From an uncultured Bacteroidales bacterium (lineage in GTDB: Bacteria > Bacteroidota > Bacteroidia > Bacteroidales > Paludibacteraceae): DNA of 50,928 bases. A program made the translations under genes and the position numbers. How positions within the stretch are numbered: position 1 is the stretch's first letter; the number at the start of each line of letters is the position of its first letter. This document shows, piece by piece, positions 10,901-18,144 of this stretch. The DNA lies in contig ONEG01000015.1 of the NCBI GenBank assembly GCA_900316845.1, forward strand, positions 1 to 50,928, given 5' to 3'. The notes under the pieces are model-generated. The model made no database searches. It was not told the DNA's origin and was given only the letters and a program-made list of their open reading frames with translations.

Positions 10901-12104
10901 GAGTGTCAATGACGGATCCAAGATATGGTACAAGAATACCAAGTCAAAAGCCGTCATCGGAACCACAACCGGTTCGGTTCGCCTGCGTTACTACGACGGC
11001 GCAAGCCGCGCAGCCAATGTGCAAGTAGGTGTAGGCGAGAGTGCGAACTGGAAACTATACGGAGATGACGGATGCAATCTTATTCCTGTCAAGTTAGAAC
11101 CCGGCAAAGCTTATGCCATGACGGCGAAACGTCCTGCCGGAAAAGCCTTCTCCATCATCCGTATGCCGCTGACAATCCCTTCAGCAGCGTGGACCACAGG
11201 CGGGGAAAAAGGTGTATTGGGAAGCACGCACAAAGACCAAGTAACCGTCTCGGCTTATGGCGACGCATCTACCCCCTCTTATGCCAAAGGATGGAATTTC
11301 ATCGCCAACCCGTACATGTCGCTGCATAAAGGCGAACTGAGTTATACGGATGAAGGAGCAATCGAGTATGCCAATATCCCGGATATCGATTTCCAGGAAT
11401 ACGACCAAGTGCCGATTGTTTCCTCCAAACTGAAGCCGGCAAGCGGATTCCTGATCCAAGCGCCTAAGAACGGAACGGTGACATTCGGAGAGGTGAACCG
11501 ACAGGCATCAGCTCCGAGTTATCGCAAAGAGGTTGCAGACGAGACGATGCCTATCCAGCGTGCGTACATTACGCTCGCAGGAGATGGAGCCGAAGATATG
11601 ATGGGTATTCTGGTAGGCGAAAACTACACCGCAGAATATGAGACAAACGCCGATCTGGCTAAACTGCTGAGCAATAGCAACACCTTGCGTACGTACATGT
11701 ATTACGGCGAGCAGAATATGGCTTATCTGGCTATCTCTCCGGTTCTGGCACAAGAGTGGATCCCTGTCCAAGTACGCATACCGGCGGAAGGAGAATATAC
11801 CTTCTCGCTCGATAACGCCAGCGTGGTGGAGAATCTGGAAGGTGTTTATCTGATCGACTATGCGAATAATGATCAGATCACGAACCTGATAGAGGAAAAT
11901 TATACATTTACCACCTCTGCCGGAACGATAAACGGACGGTTCGCAATCAATGCGGTTGTGGGTACCCGCCAGACACCGACAGCAATAGATGTCATTGGCG
12001 AAGGAAACAAGGGCAATGGACCGGTTAAATTCATCTATCATGAAAATGTCTATATTTGGCATAACGGCATAATTTATGACGCAACAGGCAAGAAAGTAAA
12101 ATAA
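7956..12104 (+). CDS. Large secreted surface protein with InlB repeats and C-terminal tail
   Basis: A 1382-residue exported protein. The signal peptide is clearest from the second Met (ATG 7992): MKNAIKYICALLLLVGVNVSVWG; the first ATG only adds 12 residues. It has N-terminal beta-sandwich domains, then two InlB-type repeats (~285-377 and ~379-452, the second with SFDANGGSGSMG and FYALW). Long beta-rich regions of no family I recognise follow. The end (~1358-1382, VYIWHNGIIYDATGKKVK) matches the C-terminal tail of three other exported proteins here. It starts 17 bases after the giant adhesin and lies 28 bases before the next gene, so co-expression is likely. Probably T9SS-exported and surface-attached; function unknown. 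Confidence 0.85.
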   Translation: MKTVLNLLNNNVMKNAIKYICALLLLVGVNVSVWGTGIYIEYNKTKYYDGSTITINLKLTDGWATGTDALVIKNDAGWTSSSYNYGYIHGEISGTYVYSNIAFGMAGVEGHNGAPFWVDDDHYTSFAEWNNWPYEYISFYTSYAYDAPGTYNSTITITQKDDDDVSTLQSATITIQHIIPSCTTPTVSNSGMSLLGSPTSFHVSGGKVTDDGGCGITKYGYVYNTTGSPTWSDSKQGWNKSIEENTQFGSGDILDLTAGTTYYVRPFAYNGTDYGYGDQLSVTLPYSITLSKNTSDATAEDGLAEIDVNGTDFKDVLEPTRDHYSLEGYYTDAECTQKIADESGNLVASVTVGGTPWTNSSSQWVKGSGATFYAKWTIDTHVISFDANGGSGSMGDVEKDYGSTYALPACGFTAPSGKVFDGWAEGSAGGTKRTLPYDHTVTGNITFYALWRDATYTNYVFSCAELTLTPKLVTAGAPMFITSAAGKKVRSQDSILIVGSGLTPGQTLTFPDLPAKFEIKSRTGAALATDASGEINAVAYIFYTPAVGDTDDGLDELTGITVSVGGAKPKTVNLTQDIIGRHLPADFVIAAKKDGKWWALPSEMASTTNPKPSEIAVNDINNPSVAYTDASNKYGLAAPTASNISGGNGQHIRLTMSIEDGNDPAGPAPLFGSATGTRTLGKSNNAKATSDLSAGWWWQLKQTNTSITNPQDAKYTIYCANNTSSLSLRDNAGNPDWGLFASGVEELRLIPASSVVFTEAEIVAWGHHNAIVEVDKANAGGTGVAAAKVKAKLNGEESSLITLTETKTSNGTGATKYDYTVAFGDVIDFAANEGQMLTLEWYNSSDVMIAVSNIMVPTIVASNITINKTNYSLKSAWNTEVHVLPNVTVTVDASAYDNSDVTIKELNIYPGATVNVTTGTLKATTLVMRNGWNRLNGDKKYDVARLYITPTNGNLQATNAYADWYIDFDQYYPIAVPWEVDLSVNDGSKIWYKNTKSKAVIGTTTGSVRLRYYDGASRAANVQVGVGESANWKLYGDDGCNLIPVKLEPGKAYAMTAKRPAGKAFSIIRMPLTIPSAAWTTGGEKGVLGSTHKDQVTVSAYGDASTPSYAKGWNFIANPYMSLHKGELSYTDEGAIEYANIPDIDFQEYDQVPIVSSKLKPASGFLIQAPKNGTVTFGEVNRQASAPSYRKEVADETMPIQRAYITLAGDGAEDMMGILVGENYTAEYETNADLAKLLSNSNTLRTYMYYGEQNMAYLAISPVLAQEWIPVQVRIPAEGEYTFSLDNASVVENLEGVYLIDYANNDQITNLIEENYTFTTSAGTINGRFAINAVVGTRQTPTAIDVIGEGNKGNGPVKFIYHENVYIWHNGIIYDATGKKVK

Positions 12105-12132
12105 GGTTTAAGGTAAAAAAAGGTATTAGATT

Positions 12133-12525
12133 ATGAGATCACTTAAATATTTATTGACAGTAATAAGTTTGGTGAGTGTCCTGAGCGCCAATGCTCAAAT
12201 CTTTGATAAGGAATGGGGAAAACAACCTGTTGTGCAGATGCGCTCTACGTCCGTTATGGCTTATTCGGGTTCTACCCTTCCGATGGCTGCGGCTACCGGC
12301 GTCACTATGGTATCCGGTAGTGTCCCCTCGGCAAATGCGCCTGCATCCTATCGCCCGGGGCATATACGTCGCATAGGTGAGGATGAAGGATGGGGAGATG
12401 ACGGCGAGGATACAAAACTTCCCGGTGAGCCTATGCCGGTAGGCGATGTCTTTTTCCCGCTGATGTGCCTTGTTTTGGCGTATGGCGCGTACTTGAAATG
12501 CAGGAAAAAGAAAGAAAATATATAA
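12133..12525 (+). CDS. Small exported protein with tripartite C-terminal sorting-like segment
   Basis: 130 residues. A signal peptide (1-21, ending SANAQ) leads into a low-complexity middle. The end has three parts: a short motif PGEPMPVGD (97-105), a single hydrophobic span (106-122) and a basic tail (CRKKKENI). This is the general design of LPXTG, PEP-CTERM and PID-CTERM sorting signals, where a motif, membrane span and positive cluster are read by a processing enzyme. No sortase or exosortase is visible in the window. It lies between two large surface proteins with 28- and 13-base gaps, so it may be an anchor or accessory for them. A plain one-span membrane protein is the alternative. Confidence 0.7.
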   Translation: MRSLKYLLTVISLVSVLSANAQIFDKEWGKQPVVQMRSTSVMAYSGSTLPMAAATGVTMVSGSVPSANAPASYRPGHIRRIGEDEGWGDDGEDTKLPGEPMPVGDVFFPLMCLVLAYGAYLKCRKKKENI

Positions 12526-12538
12526 TAACCAATCTATC

Positions 12539-15106
12539 ATGAGAAAAATATTCATTTTGTTGGCGGCAACGATGTGCTGTGTGGGTGCGTATGCCGCTTC
12601 AATTACTGCCGGAAATGTGGACTTCGGCACAGTAAGTATCAAAGGTCAGAGTTATGTAACTGCTACCGAAGAAATCCCTGTTTCGTGGAACGGGCTGAGC
12701 GACCAAGGCTATTCTATCTACGCGCAGATCACCTCCGGAGATGATAACTTCTTCATCAGCGGAGAGAGTTCCTATTACATGGGTTATGGAGCAAAGATGA
12801 CCTATTCAACTACCTTTACGATCGGCTGCTATGCAGAGACCGCCGGTACCTACACCGGCACACTCCGGTTCTATAGTTACGATACCGGTTATAATGAGGT
12901 AGAGAAAATAATCAACCTCAGGGTCGTTGTCAGTGCGGACGCCATCGTTGCAAACACGACTCCGTTTACGCGTATCAACTCCACAAGCGAGTTACACGAG
13001 GGCGATACCGTGGTCTTTGTGAACGAGGCAGCCGGAGCCGTCAGCGGTCCGCTGAACGGGACTTATCTGACGGCGATCACCGAAGGTGTCAGCGTTGATG
13101 CCGCTGCAGGGACCGCAGACATACCGGAAGGCGTACAGGCATTCAAGATGCATCAATACAGTGGCAACTGGCAGTTCCTCTTCATCGAAGATGAGACGAC
13201 CGCCTTGCTCTTGGATTATGTGTCGAATAATGCCAAGGGTGCGTTTGCAACGGTCTATACTGCCGGGCAGACGGTTAAGACCTGGGAGATCAGTATCAGT
13301 AATGGCGAGGCGGCGATCTTCCGTCCGAATGATGCGGACCCTGCTTACCCGGTTCGGTTTAACAATGACCGCTTCAAACCCTATAAATCCGAGGCTACCG
13401 GCACTTCGTTCGCGCTCTACAAGAAAGCCGGAGAAGCACAAGAAGTAAGTAGCTCTTTAGAGATCGAGGCTATCCAGTTCGGCGATGTGGAGTTGGGCGA
13501 GAGCGCTGAGGTGACGGTGAATTATACTGCCGAGAACCTGACGGATGATATCATCTGGGAGGTAGAAGGAACGGATGCTGCGTTGTTCAGCATAACGGAG
13601 CAAGGCGACCGTACCGGCGGAACAGTGACCATCACATATCTCGGTACCGGCACGCAGCTTGGTACGGTAGATGCGCATTTGAGTTACCTGACGCAAGATA
13701 TCCATCTGGAGATAATGGAAGGCACCGCGCCGATCGCCATCAATCTCATACCGACGACTACCAAACTGACGAATCTGGCATTTGTGGGTGCTCCTTCCTC
13801 TATCGACCAGGGACAGTCCATCGACCTCAGTCCGTATATCGTCTATACGCCGAATGACGCGGCAGATAAGTCTTTGGTATGGAGCGTTGATCATACGTAT
13901 CAAGGTGAAGTAAGCGAAGCAGGTGTGCTGACTGCCAAGCATGTAGGCGGTACCGTGACGGTGACTGCGACCTCGGTGCGCGTGCCGAGCGTGAGCGCCA
14001 GCCATACCCTGACCATCACCGAACCGGTCGTCACGGATTTCACGCTCTCGCATAGCGAAATGACGATGCACAAAGGCGATACGCAGACGCTATATGTGAC
14101 GGCTATTGTGCCGGATTATGCAAGCGTGAGTCCTGCTTTCTCCAGCAATAACACCGCCGTAGCGACCATCAGTAACAGAGGTCTGGTGACGGCGAAAGGA
14201 ATCGGTGAGGCGGTTATCACGGCTACTATCGGCAGCGTGGAACGGACCTGCACGATACATGTGCAACCCGTGGAGGTGACCAGCGTCAGCTTCGATCCTG
14301 CTACCGTGAGTCTGACGGTGGGCTCGAATATGCAGCTGAATCCTGATGTGCTGCCCGCGCAAGCCAAGGACGAATACCCCATGGCCTATGTGTCCGACAA
14401 CGAGGCTGCGGCTACTGTGAGCGAGAGCGGTCTGGTTACCGGCATCGCAGAAGGCCAAGCAGTCATCACCGCTACCATCGGCGGCGTGAGCGGGCAGATA
14501 ACGGTAAACGTAGTTGCGGCATCGATGTTCACCAAAGTGACGGACGCTTCTACGCTGGCGGCGAAAGATACGATCGTTCTGGCGCTACATACTGTTCCTG
14601 TGATTGCTGGCGCACGAGACGGAAAGAAACTGACCGTCCTAACATCAGGCATTACCGTCACCGAGAGTGAGGCATACGCTGATGCGGCATGCCGTATGGT
14701 ACTGGGGACGGAGAAGAATAAAGAGGGTTTCACGCTGACAATCGTAGGCGGAAAGACGATAGCCGTAACCTCTACAGGCAACGATATCGTTGATGCAAAC
14801 ACACAGAACTGCAAGTTCTGGGAGTTCGTAGAAGATGGCAATAACGGCTATTTCGTGCGTAACCTCGGTAACACGAACGCTATGTTCAAATACCAGGCGG
14901 GCAATGCGGCTATTAAGCCATACAAGCTCAATACCGCCGGTGCTGTATATGTCTATGCGTATGTGCGCAAGTACGTTGATCCGGTAGAGACCGGCATGGA
15001 AGAGACGCAGGCTCCTTCGATCGAAAGCCGGAAGATTCTTCGCGACGGACAGGTGCTGATTCTCCGCAATGGCGAGGTCTATACCGTCACCGGAATGAAG
15101 TTATAA
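12539..15106 (+). CDS. Secreted Ig-like (BIG2) protein with C-terminal tail
   Basis: 855 residues with a signal peptide (1-19, ending CVGAYA). A beta-sandwich leads into a domain starting FTRINSTSELHEGDTVVF (~142-300). Three BIG2-type Ig domains follow (~409-496, ~497-580, ~580-661), the last two with the typical ATISNRGLVTAKGIGEAVIT and VSESGLVTGIAEGQAVIT strands. A second copy of the first domain comes next (FTKVTDASTLAAKDTIVL, ~663-820), then the tail QVLILRNGEVYTVTGMKL. The repeated domain also occurs in the giant adhesin. Last of the four-gene surface operon; its stop overlaps the convergent barrel gene by six bases. Probably surface-displayed; ligand unknown. Confidence 0.85.
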   Translation: MRKIFILLAATMCCVGAYAASITAGNVDFGTVSIKGQSYVTATEEIPVSWNGLSDQGYSIYAQITSGDDNFFISGESSYYMGYGAKMTYSTTFTIGCYAETAGTYTGTLRFYSYDTGYNEVEKIINLRVVVSADAIVANTTPFTRINSTSELHEGDTVVFVNEAAGAVSGPLNGTYLTAITEGVSVDAAAGTADIPEGVQAFKMHQYSGNWQFLFIEDETTALLLDYVSNNAKGAFATVYTAGQTVKTWEISISNGEAAIFRPNDADPAYPVRFNNDRFKPYKSEATGTSFALYKKAGEAQEVSSSLEIEAIQFGDVELGESAEVTVNYTAENLTDDIIWEVEGTDAALFSITEQGDRTGGTVTITYLGTGTQLGTVDAHLSYLTQDIHLEIMEGTAPIAINLIPTTTKLTNLAFVGAPSSIDQGQSIDLSPYIVYTPNDAADKSLVWSVDHTYQGEVSEAGVLTAKHVGGTVTVTATSVRVPSVSASHTLTITEPVVTDFTLSHSEMTMHKGDTQTLYVTAIVPDYASVSPAFSSNNTAVATISNRGLVTAKGIGEAVITATIGSVERTCTIHVQPVEVTSVSFDPATVSLTVGSNMQLNPDVLPAQAKDEYPMAYVSDNEAAATVSESGLVTGIAEGQAVITATIGGVSGQITVNVVAASMFTKVTDASTLAAKDTIVLALHTVPVIAGARDGKKLTVLTSGITVTESEAYADAACRMVLGTEKNKEGFTLTIVGGKTIAVTSTGNDIVDANTQNCKFWEFVEDGNNGYFVRNLGNTNAMFKYQAGNAAIKPYKLNTAGAVYVYAYVRKYVDPVETGMEETQAPSIESRKILRDGQVLILRNGEVYTVTGMKL

Positions 15107-17008
15107 CTTCGCGCGGAGGAGCAGATGAAGGTCTGTGCGGGTTTGTGGGCGATCGTGAGCGGTCGCCCACTGCTTTGCATAGACAGTTTCTGAAAGGCGG
15201 AAATAGAGCGCGAGCTTGGGAATGATCTGCCATCTAAGGCACAGGTAAGCCCTGCCGCCCAAACCATACGTCGCGGGAATGGAGAAAGCATACAATACAT
15301 CGTGCTCGTAGGTATAGATGCGGTTCGCCCATTCGCGGGCGTCGAAGCCCTGGAGCCGGAGACGAAGGCCTAACCCCCGCCCTTCCCTTAAAGGAAGGGA
15401 GTAAGAGATGTCTTGGAATATGGTGAAACCGTAGGTCATTGGTGATTGATTAACCAGATTGGCTTCCGCGGTGGTACGCAGCGACCAGCTGCCCTGAGCC
15501 CAATCGAACTGCGCACGGGTGGAGTAGGTGGCATCGCCTTTCTGCCGCGCGCGGAGACGCCAACTAAGCCGCCATGCATGGCGGCTGTACTGCAATTCTG
15601 CCATGGCATCGTATCCTAGAGTCTTAACCGCATCCCCTAAACCATACTTGTAGCCGCTGAAATAAAACACATCCCCGTAACCCGAAATCCGCCAGTTGCG
15701 CCAGCGGGTGATCTCAAAACCCAAGTACCCGCCGTTCTCGTCGTTGATGCGCGAGGTCTCGGAGAAAGCGTAACCCAAGGCGTTATCGAAATACGGCGAG
15801 TAATAGCGATATATCGCCACAAGCGAGACGCCTTGAGTAGGATAGAAACGACTGCCTATGAGAGCACCGAGGCCCCATCTGCCATTTTGCGTAGTAGCGA
15901 CCTCGCCGAAAGCATCAAACCAGCCGTGATTATACCGGAACGAAGCGCCTATGACTGCCTGATTGCGGCCGCGGAAATAATGGCGGTTGTATTTGGCGTT
16001 GCGGTACGGATGGATACTGTCCGACCAGAGGTTCTCTATCGCCGTCAGTTGAACTTCCAGCCGTTTATGTAGCAGCGTGAGGTTGGCGCCAATCAGGTGA
16101 TGCCAGGTGGAGTCATTCGCGCGGCGCATGGAGTAGAGTGCAGAGGCATCCAGACGTGTCTGCGACGAGAAAGCGTGGCGGATGGTAGCTCCTACGCCGT
16201 GCAGCCCTTCGCCATCGACCGACGAGTAATACCGCAGGCCCTGCTGCTGCATGCCAACCGAAGAGACATACGAACTTTTGCCTGAATGAAAGACCGGCGC
16301 GAGCACCAGACCCTGCCCGAAAGAGGCCTGGAAATTGCCACCGACGACCGTGTGCAGATGGGGCGTTATGTCGCGTAGTTGCAGATATGCGCCGTATTGC
16401 AGATCCTTCGCTATACCTCCCACCGGTCGTCTCAACTGCGCACCGAAAGTGACCTTCCTTTGATAATCAAACCGATAGCGTCCCTGCACGTACATCGGAT
16501 CCGTACCTTCCATTCCTTCTATATTACGCGCATCCACGCGCGTAATGATCTCATGCGTCGCATGGGCAAAGACCTCGCGGGGGTACAATTTTTGATTTAT
16601 GATTTCTGATTTATGATTTCTGATTTGGACGAACGGCAACAGGTCGCGGATCTCGTACTCCGTAAGCGACGGGATGAGCCGTAACTCGTACAGCGACTCA
16701 AACGGGTGTCTGCCGGCGTAGGCGAGGATATCATCTATCTGCTGCGGCGAGAGAAAATAGAGTTGCGTGAGTTCTTCATCCGAGGTGTGATTCAGGTCTA
16801 TCGGTGCGTCATGCAGCGCATACAGATCCGTCTGCAGTTGCTCATAGTCCACTTCGCCAAACTCCGTCACGGCATTGTAGATGTCCAATACGACTTCGTC
16901 TAAGGTGAACGTTGAAGGTTGAAGGTTGAAAGGGGCATCCTCGGCCCTTCCCTGAAAGGAAGTGAGGAGGAATAAAATGATTATTATAACTCGTATTTGT
17001 CGTTTCAC
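15101..17008 (-). CDS. Outer-membrane beta-barrel with helix-hairpin-helix N-terminus
   Basis: About 635 residues from a GTG at 17008: a basic start (MKRQIR), hydrophobic core and signal peptide, then two helix-hairpin-helix segments (around IDLNHTSDEELTQLYFLS and FESLYELRLIPSLTEYEI). The remaining ~480 residues are alternating amphipathic strands typical of an outer-membrane barrel. GTG is preferred because the only upstream ATG (17035) lies inside the promoter; the -7 box ends at 17013, implying a nearly leaderless message. The HhH plus barrel layout is known as an uncharacterised Bacteroidota family. Two palindromic elements and two tandem repeats lie inside the coding sequence. Function not known. 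Confidence 0.75.
   Translation of the reverse strand: MKRQIRVIIIILFLLTSFQGRAEDAPFNLQPSTFTLDEVVLDIYNAVTEFGEVDYEQLQTDLYALHDAPIDLNHTSDEELTQLYFLSPQQIDDILAYAGRHPFESLYELRLIPSLTEYEIRDLLPFVQIRNHKSEIINQKLYPREVFAHATHEIITRVDARNIEGMEGTDPMYVQGRYRFDYQRKVTFGAQLRRPVGGIAKDLQYGAYLQLRDITPHLHTVVGGNFQASFGQGLVLAPVFHSGKSSYVSSVGMQQQGLRYYSSVDGEGLHGVGATIRHAFSSQTRLDASALYSMRRANDSTWHHLIGANLTLLHKRLEVQLTAIENLWSDSIHPYRNAKYNRHYFRGRNQAVIGASFRYNHGWFDAFGEVATTQNGRWGLGALIGSRFYPTQGVSLVAIYRYYSPYFDNALGYAFSETSRINDENGGYLGFEITRWRNWRISGYGDVFYFSGYKYGLGDAVKTLGYDAMAELQYSRHAWRLSWRLRARQKGDATYSTRAQFDWAQGSWSLRTTAEANLVNQSPMTYGFTIFQDISYSLPLREGRGLGLRLRLQGFDAREWANRIYTYEHDVLYAFSIPATYGLGGRAYLCLRWQIIPKLALYFRLSETVYAKQWATAHDRPQTRTDLHLLLRAKL
15371..15405 (-). 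repeat. Palindromic element copy 1, inside the barrel gene
   Basis: On the coding strand a 7-bp inverted repeat (CCCTTCC / GGAAGGG, plus 80-86 and 93-99 of the 15300 block) is followed by a G-rich arm GGCGGGGG. It is translated as SLPLREGRGLGL within the barrel. It matches the copies at 16939, 29885 and 48191. Confidence 0.75.
16593..16626 (-). repeat. 14-bp tandem repeat in the barrel gene
   Basis: Plus-strand unit TGATTTATGATTTC twice, plus a partial third; internally two 7-mers. It encodes the polar segment NHKSEIINQK just after the helix-hairpin-helix region. Confidence 0.85.
16911..16931 (-). repeat. 7-bp tandem repeat near the signal-peptide cleavage region
   Basis: GTTGAAG in three units (the last GTTGAAA) on the plus strand, encoding FNLQPSTF shortly after the barrel protein's signal peptide. 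A palindromic element copy lies 8 bases further upstream in the gene. Confidence 0.75.
16939..16970 (-). repeat. Palindromic element copy 2, at the barrel signal peptide
   Basis: Coding-strand order CTTCC, then TTTCAGGGAAGGG and GCCGAGG, the same arm order as the other copies. It spans the end of the signal peptide (LTSFQGRAED). More divergent than copies 1, 3 and 4. Confidence 0.55.
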
Positions 17009-17012
17009 GGCA

Positions 17013-17060
17013 CAAAAGTACAAAATATTTTGCATTAATGCAAAATTTTTCGTAACTTTG
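17013..17060. promoter_or_regulatory. Symmetric divergent promoter pair sharing one palindromic -33 region
   Basis: A perfect 20-bp palindrome (17027-17046, attttgcattaatgcaaaat) carries both -33 boxes: TTTG 17029-17032 for the plus strand and CAAA 17041-17044 for the minus. The -7 boxes are TAACTTTG (17053-17060, plus) and TACTTTTG (17020-17013, minus), each exactly 20 bases from its -33 box. The two promoters overlap, so polymerase probably cannot occupy both at once. Confidence 0.85.
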
Positions 17061-17070
17061 CAGCGTTTTT

Positions 17071-18054
17071 ATGGACAAAAAGACGCTTTATCATATAATC
17101 GAGTGGGGCGTGGCGCTCGCAGCGTGCGCATTTCTGGGCTACAAACTGGTCACGTTCGAGAACTATCCTGCCTTGTGGGAGAGTCTTCGTGGCATGGCAT
17201 GGCAGCACTATCTGGCGCTCGGCCTGTGCGTTGCGCTGATGCCGGTGAACATGGCGATCGAGGCATGGCGGTGGATGACCTTATGGAATGGTGACGCTTC
17301 GCTTAATGGTGCAAATGGTGAAGCGAACGAGTTAACGGATGAACGATTAACGTTTAAGGAGGCGCAGCGGCAGGTCTATTACTCCAAACTCGCCGGACTG
17401 ATCACTCCCTGGCGGCTCGGCGAATACCCGGCGAGAGGGGTGTTAATGAGTGAACGAATGAACGAATTAACGAATGAAGGAGTGAACGAATTAACGAATG
17501 AACGAATATGGCCGCGGGTGTTGAGTATGGGGGCCGTCGGCAGCGCCACGATGACGGCGGCGATCGTCATCGCCGGCGTGGTGGCGCTGGCGTTCTCTCC
17601 GGCGATCCGAACGCAGTTAGGCGACAGTTATCTCTACGCCCTTGCAGCGGTTATTATTGTGCTGGCAATCGCTTTTGCTCTCGCCCCCAGAGCCCTGAAG
17701 AAATACGCCGAAGTGAATCAGCAGCTGCTCTTCCGTAGCTTGGGGCAGAGTTTCGTGCGTTTGCTATGTTGGTGCGTGCAATTAGGACTTGTGATAGTAG
17801 CTTTAAACCCGCTGTATGGTCTAGGATTAGTACGTTTTACTATGCTCTTGACTCCGATTTACTATCTGCTGGTGACCATCACGCCGAATGTGCCGATTGC
17901 GGAAGTAGGCGTTCGCGGCGCATGGGCGATCGTGGTCTTCGGATCGATGAATGCAGCCTTAGCAGGCGTCCTGCTGTGGGTTATAAACACCCTCCTTCCC
18001 TGCCTCGGATGGTTCTTTTTTAAAAAAGATATTATTTTATACAAGCATAAATAA
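17071..18054 (+). CDS. Flippase-like (LPG synthase TM domain, UPF0104) membrane protein
   Basis: 327 residues with about eight or nine hydrophobic spans. It resembles the lysylphosphatidylglycerol synthase transmembrane-domain family of Bacteroidota, which is linked to lipid or lipid-linked precursor movement but is mostly uncharacterised. Family cues are EAWRWMTL, LAGLITPWRLGEYPARG and the late PIAEVGVRGAWA segment. The start is 10 bases after the -7 box, giving a very short leader. Two octamer-repeat insertions lie in soluble loops (~residues 81-100 and ~125-146), the second reading ELTNEGVNELTNE; both keep the frame. Transcribed divergently from the barrel gene. Confidence 0.7.
   Translation: MDKKTLYHIIEWGVALAACAFLGYKLVTFENYPALWESLRGMAWQHYLALGLCVALMPVNMAIEAWRWMTLWNGDASLNGANGEANELTDERLTFKEAQRQVYYSKLAGLITPWRLGEYPARGVLMSERMNELTNEGVNELTNERIWPRVLSMGAVGSATMTAAIVIAGVVALAFSPAIRTQLGDSYLYALAAVIIVLAIAFALAPRALKKYAEVNQQLLFRSLGQSFVRLLCWCVQLGLVIVALNPLYGLGLVRFTMLLTPIYYLLVTITPNVPIAEVGVRGAWAIVVFGSMNAALAGVLLWVINTLLPCLGWFFFKKDIILYKHK
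17443..17506 (+). repeat. 8-bp tandem repeat, eight units, in the UPF0104 gene
   Basis: Octamers based on TGAACGAA / TTAACGAA with one variant (TGAAGGAG). A related shorter array lies at 17324-17352 in the same gene. Total lengths keep the reading frame and encode NELTNE-type loops. Confidence 0.9.
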
Positions 18055-18074
18055 TTTTTTTTTTTTAGCAAAAT

Positions 18075-18106
18075 CTTGTATATTTCGAAAAATTGTAGTA
18101 ATTTTG
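18075..18106 (+). promoter_or_regulatory. Promoter of the glucanotransferase gene
   Basis: CTTG 18075-18078, 20 bases, TAATTTTG 18099-18106, followed by TAGCCG. It sets the gene start downstream at 18145 and excludes earlier in-frame codons. Confidence 0.8.
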
Positions 18107-18144
18107 TAGCCGAAAGTGAAAAATATAAAAAACACCATTATACC

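Noticed and set aside
1084..17832. A 17-base exact match, TATGGTCTAGGATTAGT, in the adhesin (1085-1101) and the flippase-like gene (17815-17831)
   Set aside because: In 51 kb, one exact match of this length is expected by chance often enough (order 0.1) that two copies alone are not evidence of a repeat family.
17990..18012. CCCTCCTTCCCTGCCTCGG near the end of the flippase-like gene as a fifth palindromic element copy
   Set aside because: Only the first arm resembles the element; the second arm and G-rich part are missing.
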